From: Phycisphaerae bacterium
GTDB taxonomy: Bacteria; Planctomycetota; Phycisphaerae; UBA1845; Fen-1342
Reading direction: 5' to 3'
NCBI GenBank assembly: GCA_028279405.1
Contig: JANQNU010000036.1
Span: 62,001-126,000, forward strand
DNA length: 64,000 bases
The notes beneath the pieces were generated by a model. That model saw only the letters and a program-made list of their open reading frames with translations, was not told the DNA's origin and did no database searches. How positions within the stretch are numbered: the first letter of the stretch is position 1; the number at the start of each line of letters is the position of its first letter. The position numbers and the translations under genes are program-made. Shown here piece after piece: positions 26,708 to 34,811 of this stretch.

Positions 26708-27459
26708 CGGGCGAGTCAAACGAATCCGTGAACGGGAAGGATCCGATGGATTCCAGCGCCGCGAATCTCGAAGCTCAGCAAGACGAAGTGGACGCGGTCG
26801 ACCCGGGCGCTGCGGTCGAAGAGGAGACCGTTGCGGCCGAACCGTCGGTGGCCGAGAAGCCTGCGGGTGTTGCGGGTGGATCGGTGACCGCCGAGCTGTT
26901 TCGCCCGGGCATGAACTGGTATGTTCTGAAGGTTGCTTCCAACAAGGAAGACCGCGTTCGGGAGGCGCTGGATCGCAAGGTCAAGATAGAAGGGCTCGAG
27001 GAGCGCATCGGTCGGATCCTAGTGCCGACCCAGCGTGAAAAGCGGATCCGCGGGGGCAGCGCCCGCGTCTATCATCGCAAGCTCTATCCGGGTTACGTGT
27101 TCGTCGAGATGGCGACCGAGCCCGACGGTCGGATTCCCGAGAACGTCTGGTTCATCATCAAGGAAACGACCGGAGTCGGCGATTTCATCGGCTCCGGCGG
27201 CAAGCCCTCGCCGATGAATCCTGATGAAGTCGAGAAGATGCTCTCGGCGGCGGTTGGCAAGGAAGAGACGCCGACGCTCAGCGACCTGCCGTTCAACATC
27301 GGCGATCGCGTCAAGGTCAAGGAAGGCGCGTTCGAGAACTTCGAGGGCGTGGTCGACGAGATCAGTGCGCAGAAGGGCACCGTGCGTGTCATCGCCACCA
27401 TCTTTGGCCGACAAACCCCGATCGAGATCGAGTACTGGCAGGTCGAGGCGGTCGAGTAG
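26704..27459 (+). CDS. nusG: Transcription termination/antitermination protein NusG
   Basis: The 251-residue product has the NGN domain from about residue 70 (M-N-W-Y-V-L-K-V-A-S-N-K-E) and the KOW domain near 195-250 (G-D-R-V-K-V-K-E-G-A-F-E-N-F-E-G). NusG binds RNA polymerase and couples it to Rho or the ribosome. The first ~68 residues are an acidic, Ala/Glu/Val-rich extension not found in typical ~180-residue NusG. The start is taken as the GTG at 26704 that overlaps the secE stop; ATG at 26746 is an alternative. The usual rplK does not follow; the next genes are on the other strand. Confidence 0.97.
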   Translation: MTGESNESVNGKDPMDSSAANLEAQQDEVDAVDPGAAVEEETVAAEPSVAEKPAGVAGGSVTAELFRPGMNWYVLKVASNKEDRVREALDRKVKIEGLEERIGRILVPTQREKRIRGGSARVYHRKLYPGYVFVEMATEPDGRIPENVWFIIKETTGVGDFIGSGGKPSPMNPDEVEKMLSAAVGKEETPTLSDLPFNIGDRVKVKEGAFENFEGVVDEISAQKGTVRVIATIFGRQTPIEIEYWQVEAVE

Positions 27460-27486
27460 ACCGACGACCGGGGAGCGTCCGCTCGA

Positions 27487-28075
27487 TCAAGGCTCGTCCC
27501 AGGCGTCAACTTCCTCGATCGACCATTTCACGCCCGTGGCAACTTGCAGGTTGTCCAGAATCTCGGCCCGCAGTTGTTGTGAGACATCGGGCGCCAATTC
27601 TCCCTCAACAAACATCTTCCGCACATCGAAGATGTCCTCTAATGTGATGCGGACGCCCGCCACTGAGATCTCGTGCTTGGACGAGTGGGGGGGCGCGGCT
27701 CAGCAACTCATTCGGCAAGCCGCTTGGCCGAAAGACCTTCACGCTCAGCTCCGGCGGTCGGCGTGGCGTACTCGGCCGCAGCTGATAACGGCGATACAGT
27801 TCCCGCGCGCTGGTACGCTCCCAACGTAGGTCGGCGAGGGGCGCGCGTGTCATTCCGAATCGCGCGAAGCACCAATCGGGTGCGCCCGCGGGCGCACACC
27901 CTTCGCCCAGGTAGAGACCCTCGTTCGGCGGCAGGCCGAGTTTGGCGCGGACCGGACAGGGGCTGCCGCCGTGGCGCACCATCCACTTCCACAACGCAAC
28001 GGGCGTGCGCTGCGGGTTCGCGGTGCCGAACTGCGGCCGGGAGTCGCGCAAGAACTGTTCGGACGTGATGTCCAC
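27487..28075 (-). pseudogene. Frameshifted gene of unknown function
   Basis: From a GTG at 28075 the frame reads a plausible protein (D-I-T-S-E-Q-F-L-R-D, then L-G-L-P-P-N-E-G-L-Y-L-G-E-G, P-D-W-C-F-A-R-F-G). It then runs through a G7 tract at 27687-27693 (C7 on the coding strand) and ends early. Reading with one base fewer in the tract restores a long frame (H-E-I-S-V-A-G-V-R-I-T-L-E-D-I-F-D-V to W-S-I-E-E-V-D-A-W-D-E-P) that stops at 27487. The intact product would be about 195 residues with no signal peptide. No family is recognised; the middle third looks unlike the well-formed flanks, so internal damage is also possible. Slippage, a sequencing error or real decay all fit. Confidence 0.5.
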
Positions 28076-28120
28076 CCAGACGCATGATAGCGCGCGTACG
28101 ATCCGCCGCACTCTGCGCGC

Positions 28121-28151
28121 AAAAAAACCCCGCGGTCCGGAGACCGCGGGG
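28121..28151 (-). terminator. Rho-independent terminator of the PEP-CTERM gene
   Basis: A perfect 10-base stem, CCCCGCGGTC (28128-28137) and GACCGCGGGG (28142-28151), closes a CGGA loop. On the minus strand it is followed by seven T (28121-28127). It begins 41 bases past the PEP-CTERM stop codon. Confidence 0.93.
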
Positions 28152-28192
28152 TTCGTGCGTAGCATTCAGTCGTAGCCGCGCGGGGGTTGCGC

Positions 28193-28984
28193 TTAGCGAC
28201 GGCGAATCAGCGCCAGGGCGCCGAGGGCCAGCAAACCGAGGCTGGTCGGCTCAGGCGTGATGGCGAGGTTGTCGAAGTCGCCAACTTCGCCGGCCGCGTG
28301 GAAGTTATCCGAGAACAGGACGACCTGTTCGGTGGTCGTACCAGCAAAGACGCCGGCGACACTGCTGTAAATCAGCGCGCCGTCGTAGAAGTAGTCGATG
28401 GTGTTGGCACCCGGATCGACCGCGATCGTCAAGTTACGATACTGGCCGTCTCCGATCCAGTCCGCACCCGTATCGACGAAGGCCAGGCCTGCGCCCAGGT
28501 TGTCGAGGACGCGGATGTTGCCGTCGAAGCGGAAGTTGACGCGCGCGGTGAGCGAGTTCTGCGACGGGGCCTGCGGCACGACCGTATAGTCAGCGCCACC
28601 GGTCATGTTGATCGCGACGTCGATCGAGGTCGTGCTCGGGCCGACGGGCAGCGCGCCCATGTCCGGGCTGAAGCCGCCGGTGAGCGTGTTGGTCGGGATC
28701 GCCGGATCCTTCTCGATCCGCATGTGCTGGTCGCCGCCCGCGGGGTTGGCATCCGACACAATGGGCTGGGCCGTACTGGCATTGAACACCGTCCAGCCGT
28801 TCTGGCCGTTCAGCACGCCAGTGCCGAAGCCTTCGCTCGAATCGAAGCCGGTCGACATCATGCCGGGGCCGTTTTCGATGCTGAAAGCACGGTCGTCAAA
28901 AGCGGCAGTGCTGACATTGTCGATGCGCTCGGCCATTGCCGCTGGCAATGTAAGCGCGACACACAAGGTAAGAATCTTCTTCAT
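28193..28984 (-). CDS. PEP-CTERM sorting-domain protein
   Basis: The 263-residue product has a signal peptide (M-K-K-I-L-T-L-C-V-A-L-T-L-P-A-A-M-A) and ends with the PEP-CTERM signal: P-E-P at 244-246, a hydrophobic helix G-L-L-A-L-G-A-L-A-L-I, then R-R-R. The body (~40-230) reads as a LamG/concanavalin-like beta-sandwich with many Asn, Asp, Gly and Thr. PEP-CTERM proteins are cut by exosortase and become part of the surface or extracellular matrix; no exosortase gene is in this window. The ATG at 28984 follows a strong AGGAGGAG ribosome-binding site. Its own terminator makes it a single-gene transcript. Confidence 0.88.
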   Translation of the reverse strand: MKKILTLCVALTLPAAMAERIDNVSTAAFDDRAFSIENGPGMMSTGFDSSEGFGTGVLNGQNGWTVFNASTAQPIVSDANPAGGDQHMRIEKDPAIPTNTLTGGFSPDMGALPVGPSTTSIDVAINMTGGADYTVVPQAPSQNSLTARVNFRFDGNIRVLDNLGAGLAFVDTGADWIGDGQYRNLTIAVDPGANTIDYFYDGALIYSSVAGVFAGTTTEQVVLFSDNFHAAGEVGDFDNLAITPEPTSLGLLALGALALIRRR

Positions 28985-29240
28985 TTCTCCTCCTTTGGTA
29001 GAACTGCGCGGCACCACACGGAGACTGGTTCCACTAAAGATGCGAACCCCTCAATCGACCTCGTTCGAGATGCTTGGTGCGAATGTGAGTCAGCTTCTTT
29101 TCCCGTCTCCTCAATTGTTACTTTAAGCAGCCGCGCGACCTCAACGCAAGCATTCTTCGTTCAAAATTGTCGGCGTTCTGAAACCAAAAACATTATTGGT
29201 CACTAAGGACGCAATTGATTGTCTGTTACACCATGCTTTG

Positions 29241-29254
29241 GCTACAAATGTAGC
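29241..29254. promoter_or_regulatory. Operator-like palindrome, copy 1
   Basis: GCTACA-AA-TGTAGC is a perfect six-base inverted repeat around a two-base centre. It matches the second copy at all arm positions and lies 257 bases upstream of the PEP-CTERM start. The two-base centre is too tight for an RNA hairpin loop, which favours a dimeric DNA-binding protein. Confidence 0.6.
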
Positions 29255-29360
29255 CGTAGGCACCTGCACTGACGACGCAATACGCAGCGTCGCTCTTACT
29301 CGGACGTGGTGCTGTTTGTTGTGCGTTGTTCGTTCAGTTATTCCGCGACTGTGCAGCAAA

Positions 29361-29374
29361 GCTACAGATGTAGC
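29361..29374. promoter_or_regulatory. Operator-like palindrome, copy 2
   Basis: GCTACA-GA-TGTAGC repeats the arms of copy 1 exactly, with one centre base changed. The two copies start exactly 120 bases apart. Confidence 0.6.
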
Positions 29375-29416
29375 TAGCGATGTGTCCTTGCCAACATGTA
29401 CAAGCGTTCGTGTCTG

Positions 29417-31717
29417 CTAGGATGTCGACATGGTGCGTCGGGCACAGAGTTGCAGTGCAGCGTCGAGCACGTCGGCGACGGTGGGGAGCACGAGATTTGC
29501 AGCGGCGCCGAGTGGAATATACGTATCCCGTCCGGTAACCCGTGCGGCTGTTATCTGTCCGTTGCCGCGTTCCTGGAGGATTGCCAGGAGTGGTTCGCTG
29601 AGTCCGCCGGAGTAGCGGCATTCGTCCACGATCAGCGCGTACCCGGTCGCGCGGGCTTGTTCGGCGATAAAGGTTTCGTTCAGCGGGTTGAGCCAGCGAA
29701 GGTCGACTACTCTTGCGGAGATGGCATGTTTCTCGCGCAGGATCCGAGCGGCGCGGAGCGACATGGGGACGCCGTTGCCGTAGGTGAGGATGGTGAGGTC
29801 GTTCGCGTCCTCGTGATAGACGCGGCCTGCGCCGAGCGGGATCGCTTGGTCAGGTTGCGGATAGGGGAATAGCCAGCCGCCGTCGCCGTCAGCGTGCAGG
29901 TCCTTTGTCATATAGAGCGCGATCGGCTCGAGAAATGCGACGACGCGGCCATCGACCTTGGCCAGCGCGGTGCAGGTTCGCAACATCTGAGCAGCGTCGT
30001 CTCCGCGTGCCGGGCAGGCCAGGATCAGGCCGGGGATGTCGCGAAGGGCAGCGACACTGTTGTCGTTGTGGAAGTGTCCGCCGAAGCCTTTCTGGTATGC
30101 GAGGCCGGCGATGCGCACGACCATCGGATTGCGAAACTGGTCCTTGGAGAAGAATTGCGAAGAGCAGGCTTCGCCGCGAAGTTGGTCGATCGCGTTGTGG
30201 ATGTACGCCAGGTATTGGATCTCCGGCATGGGCAGGAATCCGAGGTGTGCGGCACCGATCGCCATTCCGAGAATGCTCGTTTCGTCGAGCAGCGTGTTGA
30301 ACACGCGTCCGACGCCGAAGCGTTTGGTGAGGTTGGCGGTGATGTGGTAGACGCCGCCCTTGGCCGCGACATCTTCGCCGAAGATTGTCATCTCCGGGTA
30401 TTTTGCGAGCAGGTCGTGGAGGGTCCAGTTAATCAGCGCTGCGAGGTGGCGCGGCGGCTGGTGCTCGGGGAGACGCGGTCCTTCTGCCCGCTTCGAGAAG
30501 GCATAGACCCCGTCAAGCGCGAAAGCGTGCAGTCGAGTGCGCTCGTCGGCTCGGCGGGTTGCTTCGCGCTGGACGGCGTCGGGTGAGTAAGGCGCAAGCG
30601 GTTCGAGGATCTCGTCAGCAGATTCCAGCCGTTGTGGGTTGCCCAATTCGTCGGCCGCTCGGCGTACGCGCTCGCGGACGTCCTCATACAGGTCGTTGAT
30701 CGCGTCGGGTGTCATCAGGCCCGACTCGAGCATGGTTCGTGCAGTTGCGAGCAATGGGTCGCGCGCTTCGGACGCTTCGATTTGCGCGAGGGAGTGGTAC
30801 TCCGATTCGACATCCGTGCCGGCGTGTCCGAGTAGTCGGACCACGCGGATGTGCAGGAACGCCGGTCGGCGGTTTTCGCGAACGAAGTCGATCGCCGCCT
30901 GAGCCGTACGATAGGTTGCGGGCAGGTCGAGACCGTCGGTCTGAAAGTACTGCAGCGCCGGACGTGTACGCATGCACGCTTCGATCCATCCGGGCGGCGT
31001 ATGAACGGAGATGCCGAGGCCGTTGTCTTCGCAAATAAAGAGGATCGGTAGCGGGAGATTCTGATGGGCCGCGTAGCAAGCCGTGTTGAAGGCGCCTTGG
31101 GCGACGCTGTGATTGGCGGAGGCGTCGCCGAACGAGCAGAGGACGATGCTGTCGTTGGGGACCTCGCCGAAGTCGCCGACGGTTAATGGATGTCGGAGCC
31201 GCTTGGCGCGCGGGATCGCGAGTGCGGCGCCAACCGATCGTGGCAATTGGCTGGCGATCGTGCTGGTTTGCGGGATGACGCACAACGGAACACTGCCCCA
31301 GACCTTATGACGACCACCCGAGATGGGATCACGATGCGCCGCCATGAACGAGAGCAATGTTTCGCGGATGATATCGATTTCGGGAACCTGCCGGGCGCGT
31401 TCCACCATCAGGGCACCGGCCCGGTAGTGGAGGAACGCGGGATCGCTGTGTCGCGCCAGGCGGCCGATGACGACGTTGGGCTCATGGCCGGATGAACCGA
31501 TCGTATAAAACCCGCGGAGTTCCTTACGCAGTTGCCGGGCCATCAGGTCGAGGTGTCGGCTGATCATCTGCGATTCGAACAATTCGACCAGCGTCCGTCC
31601 GGTGAGCGGGGAGTCGGGGGCGAGCGGGCGGTCCGGGTCTCGTTGATGCTCGGGTGCCGGTGCCTGACGACAAAACGTCCCGAAATTGCGGTCGACGACT
31701 TCTGCGCGATTAATCAT
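29417..31717 (-). CDS. Fused E1 alpha/beta 2-oxoacid dehydrogenase-like protein
   Basis: The 766-residue product joins the two E1 subunits in one chain. The alpha half (1 to ~370) carries the thiamine-diphosphate motif G-D-A-S-A-N, closing with L-F-I-C-E-D-N-G-L-G-I-S. The beta half (~420-766) starts with F-G-E-D-V-A-A-K-G-G-V-Y and continues with a transketolase-type pyrimidine-binding and C-terminal domain (I-V-D-E-C-R-Y-S-G-G-L-S). Fused forms resemble branched-chain 2-oxoacid dehydrogenase E1 and decarboxylate a 2-oxoacid onto a lipoyl E2. The canonical G-D-G of the motif is here G-D-A. No E2 or E3 is adjacent; those near 62-64 kb belong to a separate pyruvate dehydrogenase set. Confidence 0.9.
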   Translation of the reverse strand: MINRAEVVDRNFGTFCRQAPAPEHQRDPDRPLAPDSPLTGRTLVELFESQMISRHLDLMARQLRKELRGFYTIGSSGHEPNVVIGRLARHSDPAFLHYRAGALMVERARQVPEIDIIRETLLSFMAAHRDPISGGRHKVWGSVPLCVIPQTSTIASQLPRSVGAALAIPRAKRLRHPLTVGDFGEVPNDSIVLCSFGDASANHSVAQGAFNTACYAAHQNLPLPILFICEDNGLGISVHTPPGWIEACMRTRPALQYFQTDGLDLPATYRTAQAAIDFVRENRRPAFLHIRVVRLLGHAGTDVESEYHSLAQIEASEARDPLLATARTMLESGLMTPDAINDLYEDVRERVRRAADELGNPQRLESADEILEPLAPYSPDAVQREATRRADERTRLHAFALDGVYAFSKRAEGPRLPEHQPPRHLAALINWTLHDLLAKYPEMTIFGEDVAAKGGVYHITANLTKRFGVGRVFNTLLDETSILGMAIGAAHLGFLPMPEIQYLAYIHNAIDQLRGEACSSQFFSKDQFRNPMVVRIAGLAYQKGFGGHFHNDNSVAALRDIPGLILACPARGDDAAQMLRTCTALAKVDGRVVAFLEPIALYMTKDLHADGDGGWLFPYPQPDQAIPLGAGRVYHEDANDLTILTYGNGVPMSLRAARILREKHAISARVVDLRWLNPLNETFIAEQARATGYALIVDECRYSGGLSEPLLAILQERGNGQITAARVTGRDTYIPLGAAANLVLPTVADVLDAALQLCARRTMSTS

Positions 31718-31943
31718 GTTCTTTGGTTCCTGCGTGTTGATTCTAGTGCGGCCGCACGCCCGGCGGCGCGTGAATCAGCGCTTCAGCATAGCGTCAAGGG
31801 TGCAGAGCGGCCACGCGCCGTCGCGGGCGCGTCGGTGTTCATCGCCATGCTGATTCGGTTTGCGACGGGCCCGAAAATCGGTAGCGCGTGCGACCGTCGT
31901 GGTCCGGGGTGGGCCGGCCGTTGTGGGTAAGCGCTCGAGAGGA

Positions 31944-31972
31944 TTGCTCGGGCCCCACGGGCCTGCTACACT
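31944..31972 (+). promoter_or_regulatory. Probable ribH-nusB promoter
   Basis: TTGCTC (31944-31949) and TACACT (31967-31972) are 17 bases apart. Transcription should start near 31979, just before a GGGAG ribosome-binding site (31982-31986) of ribH at 31996. No FMN riboswitch fold is seen. Confidence 0.62.
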
Positions 31973-31995
31973 CGGGTTCCTGGGAGATTGAGATA

Positions 31996-32475
31996 ATGGC
32001 ACAAGTTGTTTCCGGACAGATGGATGCGCGCGATTCTCGGTTTGCGCTGGTTGTGGCGCGCTTCAACGACTTCATTACGGAGCGGCTCGTCGCGGGCGCC
32101 CGCGATGCGCTGGTTCGGCACGGGGCGGATCCCGATCGCATTTGCGAGATCCGGGTACCTGGAGCGTGGGAGTTGCCGCTCGCGGTGAAGAAGGTCGCGG
32201 CTGGGCGCAAATTCGCAGCGATTCTCGCGTTGGGATGCGTGATTCGCGGGCAGACCCCGCACTTCGAGTATGTCGCCGGCGAAGCGGCCAAGGGACTTGC
32301 AACGATCGGGCTCAAGGCAGGTACGCCGATCGGGTTCGGCGTGGTGACCGCGGACACGCTCGAGCAGGCGATCGATCGTGCCGGCGGGAAAGCAGGCAAC
32401 AAGGGTGCCGACGCAGCCCTCGCGGCAATCGAGATGATTCACGTACTACGCGGTATCGAGAAACTCGAAGACTGA
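31996..32475 (+). CDS. ribH: 6,7-dimethyl-8-ribityllumazine synthase
   Basis: The 159-residue product is a full lumazine synthase. It has the substrate-binding R-F-N-D-F-I near residue 20, P-G-A-W-E-L-P at ~55-61, and [13 protein letters not shown] with the catalytic His near 90. It makes the riboflavin precursor from ribityl-aminouracil and dihydroxybutanone phosphate and usually forms a 60-mer shell. The stop is 20 bases before nusB, a classic pairing. An upstream in-frame Met would lie across the promoter, so the ATG at 31996 is used. Confidence 0.97.
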   Translation: MAQVVSGQMDARDSRFALVVARFNDFITERLVAGARDALVRHGADPDRICEIRVPGAWELPLAVKKVAAGRKFAAILALGCVIRGQTPHFEYVAGEAAKGLATIGLKAGTPIGFGVVTADTLEQAIDRAGGKAGNKGADAALAAIEMIHVLRGIEKLED

Positions 32476-32495
32476 AACCGTTCTTCTGGGATGGC

Positions 32496-32945
32496 ATGGT
32501 GCACACACGCACATTGGCGCGACAACTCGCTCTACAGGCGCTGTGTGTCTTTGACGCGGTAGGTGCGGATTTCGAACTGCGACTCAGCGAGTTCCTGCGC
32601 GACCCGGAGAACCACACCGACCTCGACGTCGCTACCGTGCCCGTCGACGAGGAGATCGGCTTCGCTGCGGCGCTGGCCCGCGGGACCTGGATCGGCCGCG
32701 AGCGGTATGACGAGTTGCTGCGGGCGTCATTGACCGACTGGTCGCTTTCGCGGGTTTCGCCCGTCGATCGCAACATCCTGCGCATGACATTGCACGAGTG
32801 GCTCGAGCCGCCGAACACGGGGTTCGCGATCGTGATCAACGAGGCGGTCGAGCTGGCAAAGCGGTTCGGCGGTGCCGATTCGCCGCGATTTGTGAACGGC
32901 GTGCTCGACGGCGTACGTCGACAGGTGGAGAAAAGCCAAGCATAA
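32496..32945 (+). CDS. nusB: Transcription antitermination factor NusB
   Basis: The 149-residue product matches NusB: a basic N-terminus T-R-T-L-A-R-Q-L-A-L-Q-A-L, S-P-V-D-R-N-I-L-R in the middle and A-V-E-L-A-K-R-F-G-G-A-D-S-P-R-F-V-N-G-V-L-D near the C-terminus. With NusE it binds the boxA of rRNA leaders. The ATG at 32496 is in frame; an ATG five bases earlier is not. Co-transcribed with ribH. Confidence 0.94.
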   Translation: MVHTRTLARQLALQALCVFDAVGADFELRLSEFLRDPENHTDLDVATVPVDEEIGFAAALARGTWIGRERYDELLRASLTDWSLSRVSPVDRNILRMTLHEWLEPPNTGFAIVINEAVELAKRFGGADSPRFVNGVLDGVRRQVEKSQA

Positions 32946-33051
32946 GCTATGGTATGAGTGCGTCGCTGAAGATGATTGGACGCATCGGGATTACACGACC
33001 CGGCGACGGCGGGGCCGGGCTTGCAGACAGATTCGTGCGCGGAGGATTGCC

Positions 33052-33366
33052 ATGGCCAAGACTGTGAAATGTGTGAAGCTCGGTCAGGATCTGCCGGCGA
33101 TCGACCCGGAGTCATCGGCGGGCGGTCGCGCCGTTCGGATGTGCCGGTTGGTTGGCGGCCAGGCGATGACCGATCGCGTCCTCGCGAGCGTGTCGCAGCA
33201 GGCGTGGGACGAGTGGACCGACCACATGCGGATGATCCTCAACGAATACCGGCTCGATCCGACCGCCGACGAGACGAACGAGACGCTGCGGCCCTACATG
33301 GAGTCCTTCTTCTTCGGCGAAGAGAAGCAGATCGACAACTGGGTCCCGGAACAGCCGGCTCAGTAG
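33052..33366 (+). CDS. yggX: YggX-like Fe(II)-trafficking protein
   Basis: The 104-residue product shows the YggX pattern: V-K-C-V-K-L-G-Q-D-L-P (normally with the redox Cys), W-D-E-W, M-I-L-N-E-Y-R-L and F-F-F-G-E near the end. YggX is a small cytoplasmic protein that helps protect Fe-S clusters and labile iron from oxidants. The family is best known in proteobacteria, so its presence here may be through transfer or wide spread. It lies 106 bases after nusB and before two zinc-ribbon paralogues. Confidence 0.85.
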   Translation: MAKTVKCVKLGQDLPAIDPESSAGGRAVRMCRLVGGQAMTDRVLASVSQQAWDEWTDHMRMILNEYRLDPTADETNETLRPYMESFFFGEEKQIDNWVPEQPAQ

Positions 33367-33500
33367 GCGAGCGGCAACCGACCGCGAATTTCGGGGGGAA
33401 TTGCGAGCAGCGCCGGGGTTTCCGGGAATACCTGGGGAGGGCCACGGACGGGGCCGGACCGTGATGCGGGTGGCGCGGGGAACGCGCCAGGGGCGATGCC

Positions 33501-34811
33501 GTGAACAATGGCGCAATCATGCCGTTCTCGCTTCCCGTCTTCGGCGGGCTCGCCGTGCTCTTGCTGTTCGGGCTTGGACTGCTGATCTGGGGTTGGCGGG
33601 GTCGGCGGCGCGGCGACTACCCCGCGTGTCGCAAATGTGATTACAACCTCACGGGTATCGATGCCGACCAGTGCCCGGAGTGCGGGGCGGTGCTGACCGG
33701 CAAGGCAACGGTGCGCGGCGGTCGACGCCGATTCGTCTTGCCGCTTGTCGTGGGGGCGCTCCTGTTGGCGGTATCGATCGGTATTGGCGTGCCCCGCGCG
33801 GTGTCGACGGACTGGTATCCGGTTTGGCCGACCCGCCTGCTGTTGGCGGAGTTGCGTCTCGGGAATGCCCAACGTTTCACACGCGCCTGGAACGAGCTGA
33901 GCGCCCGTGAGCGCTCCGGAACGCTCTCGGCTGCGCACTGGGAGGCGCTGATCGAACAGTGCTTCCTCGAACAGGCGGAGGAAACCAATCCCACCGCCAG
34001 CCAACGGATGATCGATTATCTCGGCGAGTGCGGCGTCAACGGCCGACTCTCTCCTGAGCAGCGCCGCCGAATGTTTGAACAGATTCCCGGACCGACCCTG
34101 GTCGTTCGCGAGCGGGTACGGGTCGGTGATCCGGTTCCAACGTTCCTGAAAGACCATCCGGACGAGCGTCGTCGACGATCGACCCACTACACATGTTGGT
34201 CTCGGATCGTCCGTCGACGAATCGACAGCGACGACGAGCGGTCTACGATCTCGGAGCCCGGTATGCATACGGTCGAAGTGGACGCGGAGCTGGCTATTCA
34301 TGAGATGGTGCCGGACGGGCCCGGAGCGCGGAGATCCAGTAAGGAACCGGTGTTCGTACAGGAGGTGGCACTTTGGGGAGCGTTCGAAGGCTATGTGGAA
34401 GACCCGGTCGCACTTCTGACGGCCGAGCAGAAGACGCAGATCGTATCCGCGATCAGTATCCGTTGCACGACCGAGGCGTTGTGGATCACGCGTGAGCCCA
34501 CCGACTTTCCTTGGCAGGTGAATCTTGCACTCTCCTCCGATGACGCCCAAGCTCAGCTCACGCTACGGAGTAGCCGATTCACAGCGTCGGAGATCACCCA
34601 GTACAGCCATAACCTCAACCTGACCGTGGGCCAACACGTGTCGGTGCTGCTCTACGATGGGGATGGTGCGACTGTGCGGTGGACGACCGACCTCTACCAC
34701 TACTGGGATGGCTACGTCACGATCGATGAGGTGCCTGTCGAAGACGTGAGTGCAATGGCCGGTGTAACGCCGCACAGCTTTACCACCGTGATGCGGTCGT
34801 GGCCGGAGTAA
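33501..34811 (+). CDS. Membrane zinc-ribbon protein, first of a tandem pair
   Basis: The 436-residue product starts with a membrane helix (~14-32), then a zinc ribbon C43-x2-C46 and C58-x2-C61 in the form C-R-K-C-D-Y-N-L-T-G-I..C-P-E-C-G, then a second helix near 77-95. The remaining ~340 residues are hydrophilic with D-W-Y-P-V-W-P just after the helix and beta-rich segments near the end. This ribbon-plus-helix front is common in planctomycete proteins of unknown function. GTG at 33501 follows AGGGGCG; ATG at 33519 is an alternative. The stop codon overlaps the next start (TAATG). Confidence 0.76.
   Translation: MNNGAIMPFSLPVFGGLAVLLLFGLGLLIWGWRGRRRGDYPACRKCDYNLTGIDADQCPECGAVLTGKATVRGGRRRFVLPLVVGALLLAVSIGIGVPRAVSTDWYPVWPTRLLLAELRLGNAQRFTRAWNELSARERSGTLSAAHWEALIEQCFLEQAEETNPTASQRMIDYLGECGVNGRLSPEQRRRMFEQIPGPTLVVRERVRVGDPVPTFLKDHPDERRRRSTHYTCWSRIVRRRIDSDDERSTISEPGMHTVEVDAELAIHEMVPDGPGARRSSKEPVFVQEVALWGAFEGYVEDPVALLTAEQKTQIVSAISIRCTTEALWITREPTDFPWQVNLALSSDDAQAQLTLRSSRFTASEITQYSHNLNLTVGQHVSVLLYDGDGATVRWTTDLYHYWDGYVTIDEVPVEDVSAMAGVTPHSFTTVMRSWPE

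Larger units (their letters stand above)
28985..29416. other. AT-richer gap upstream of the PEP-CTERM gene
   Basis: This 432-base stretch has markedly more A and T than its surroundings. It holds two matched palindromes (29241-29254 and 29361-29374), listed separately. No gene or tRNA is seen. It is probably the regulatory region of the PEP-CTERM gene plus the end of the dehydrogenase transcript. Confidence 0.6.

Noticed and set aside
31718-31995. An FMN riboswitch before ribH
   Set aside because: None of the conserved RFN core segments is seen; only a promoter and a ribosome-binding site are visible.
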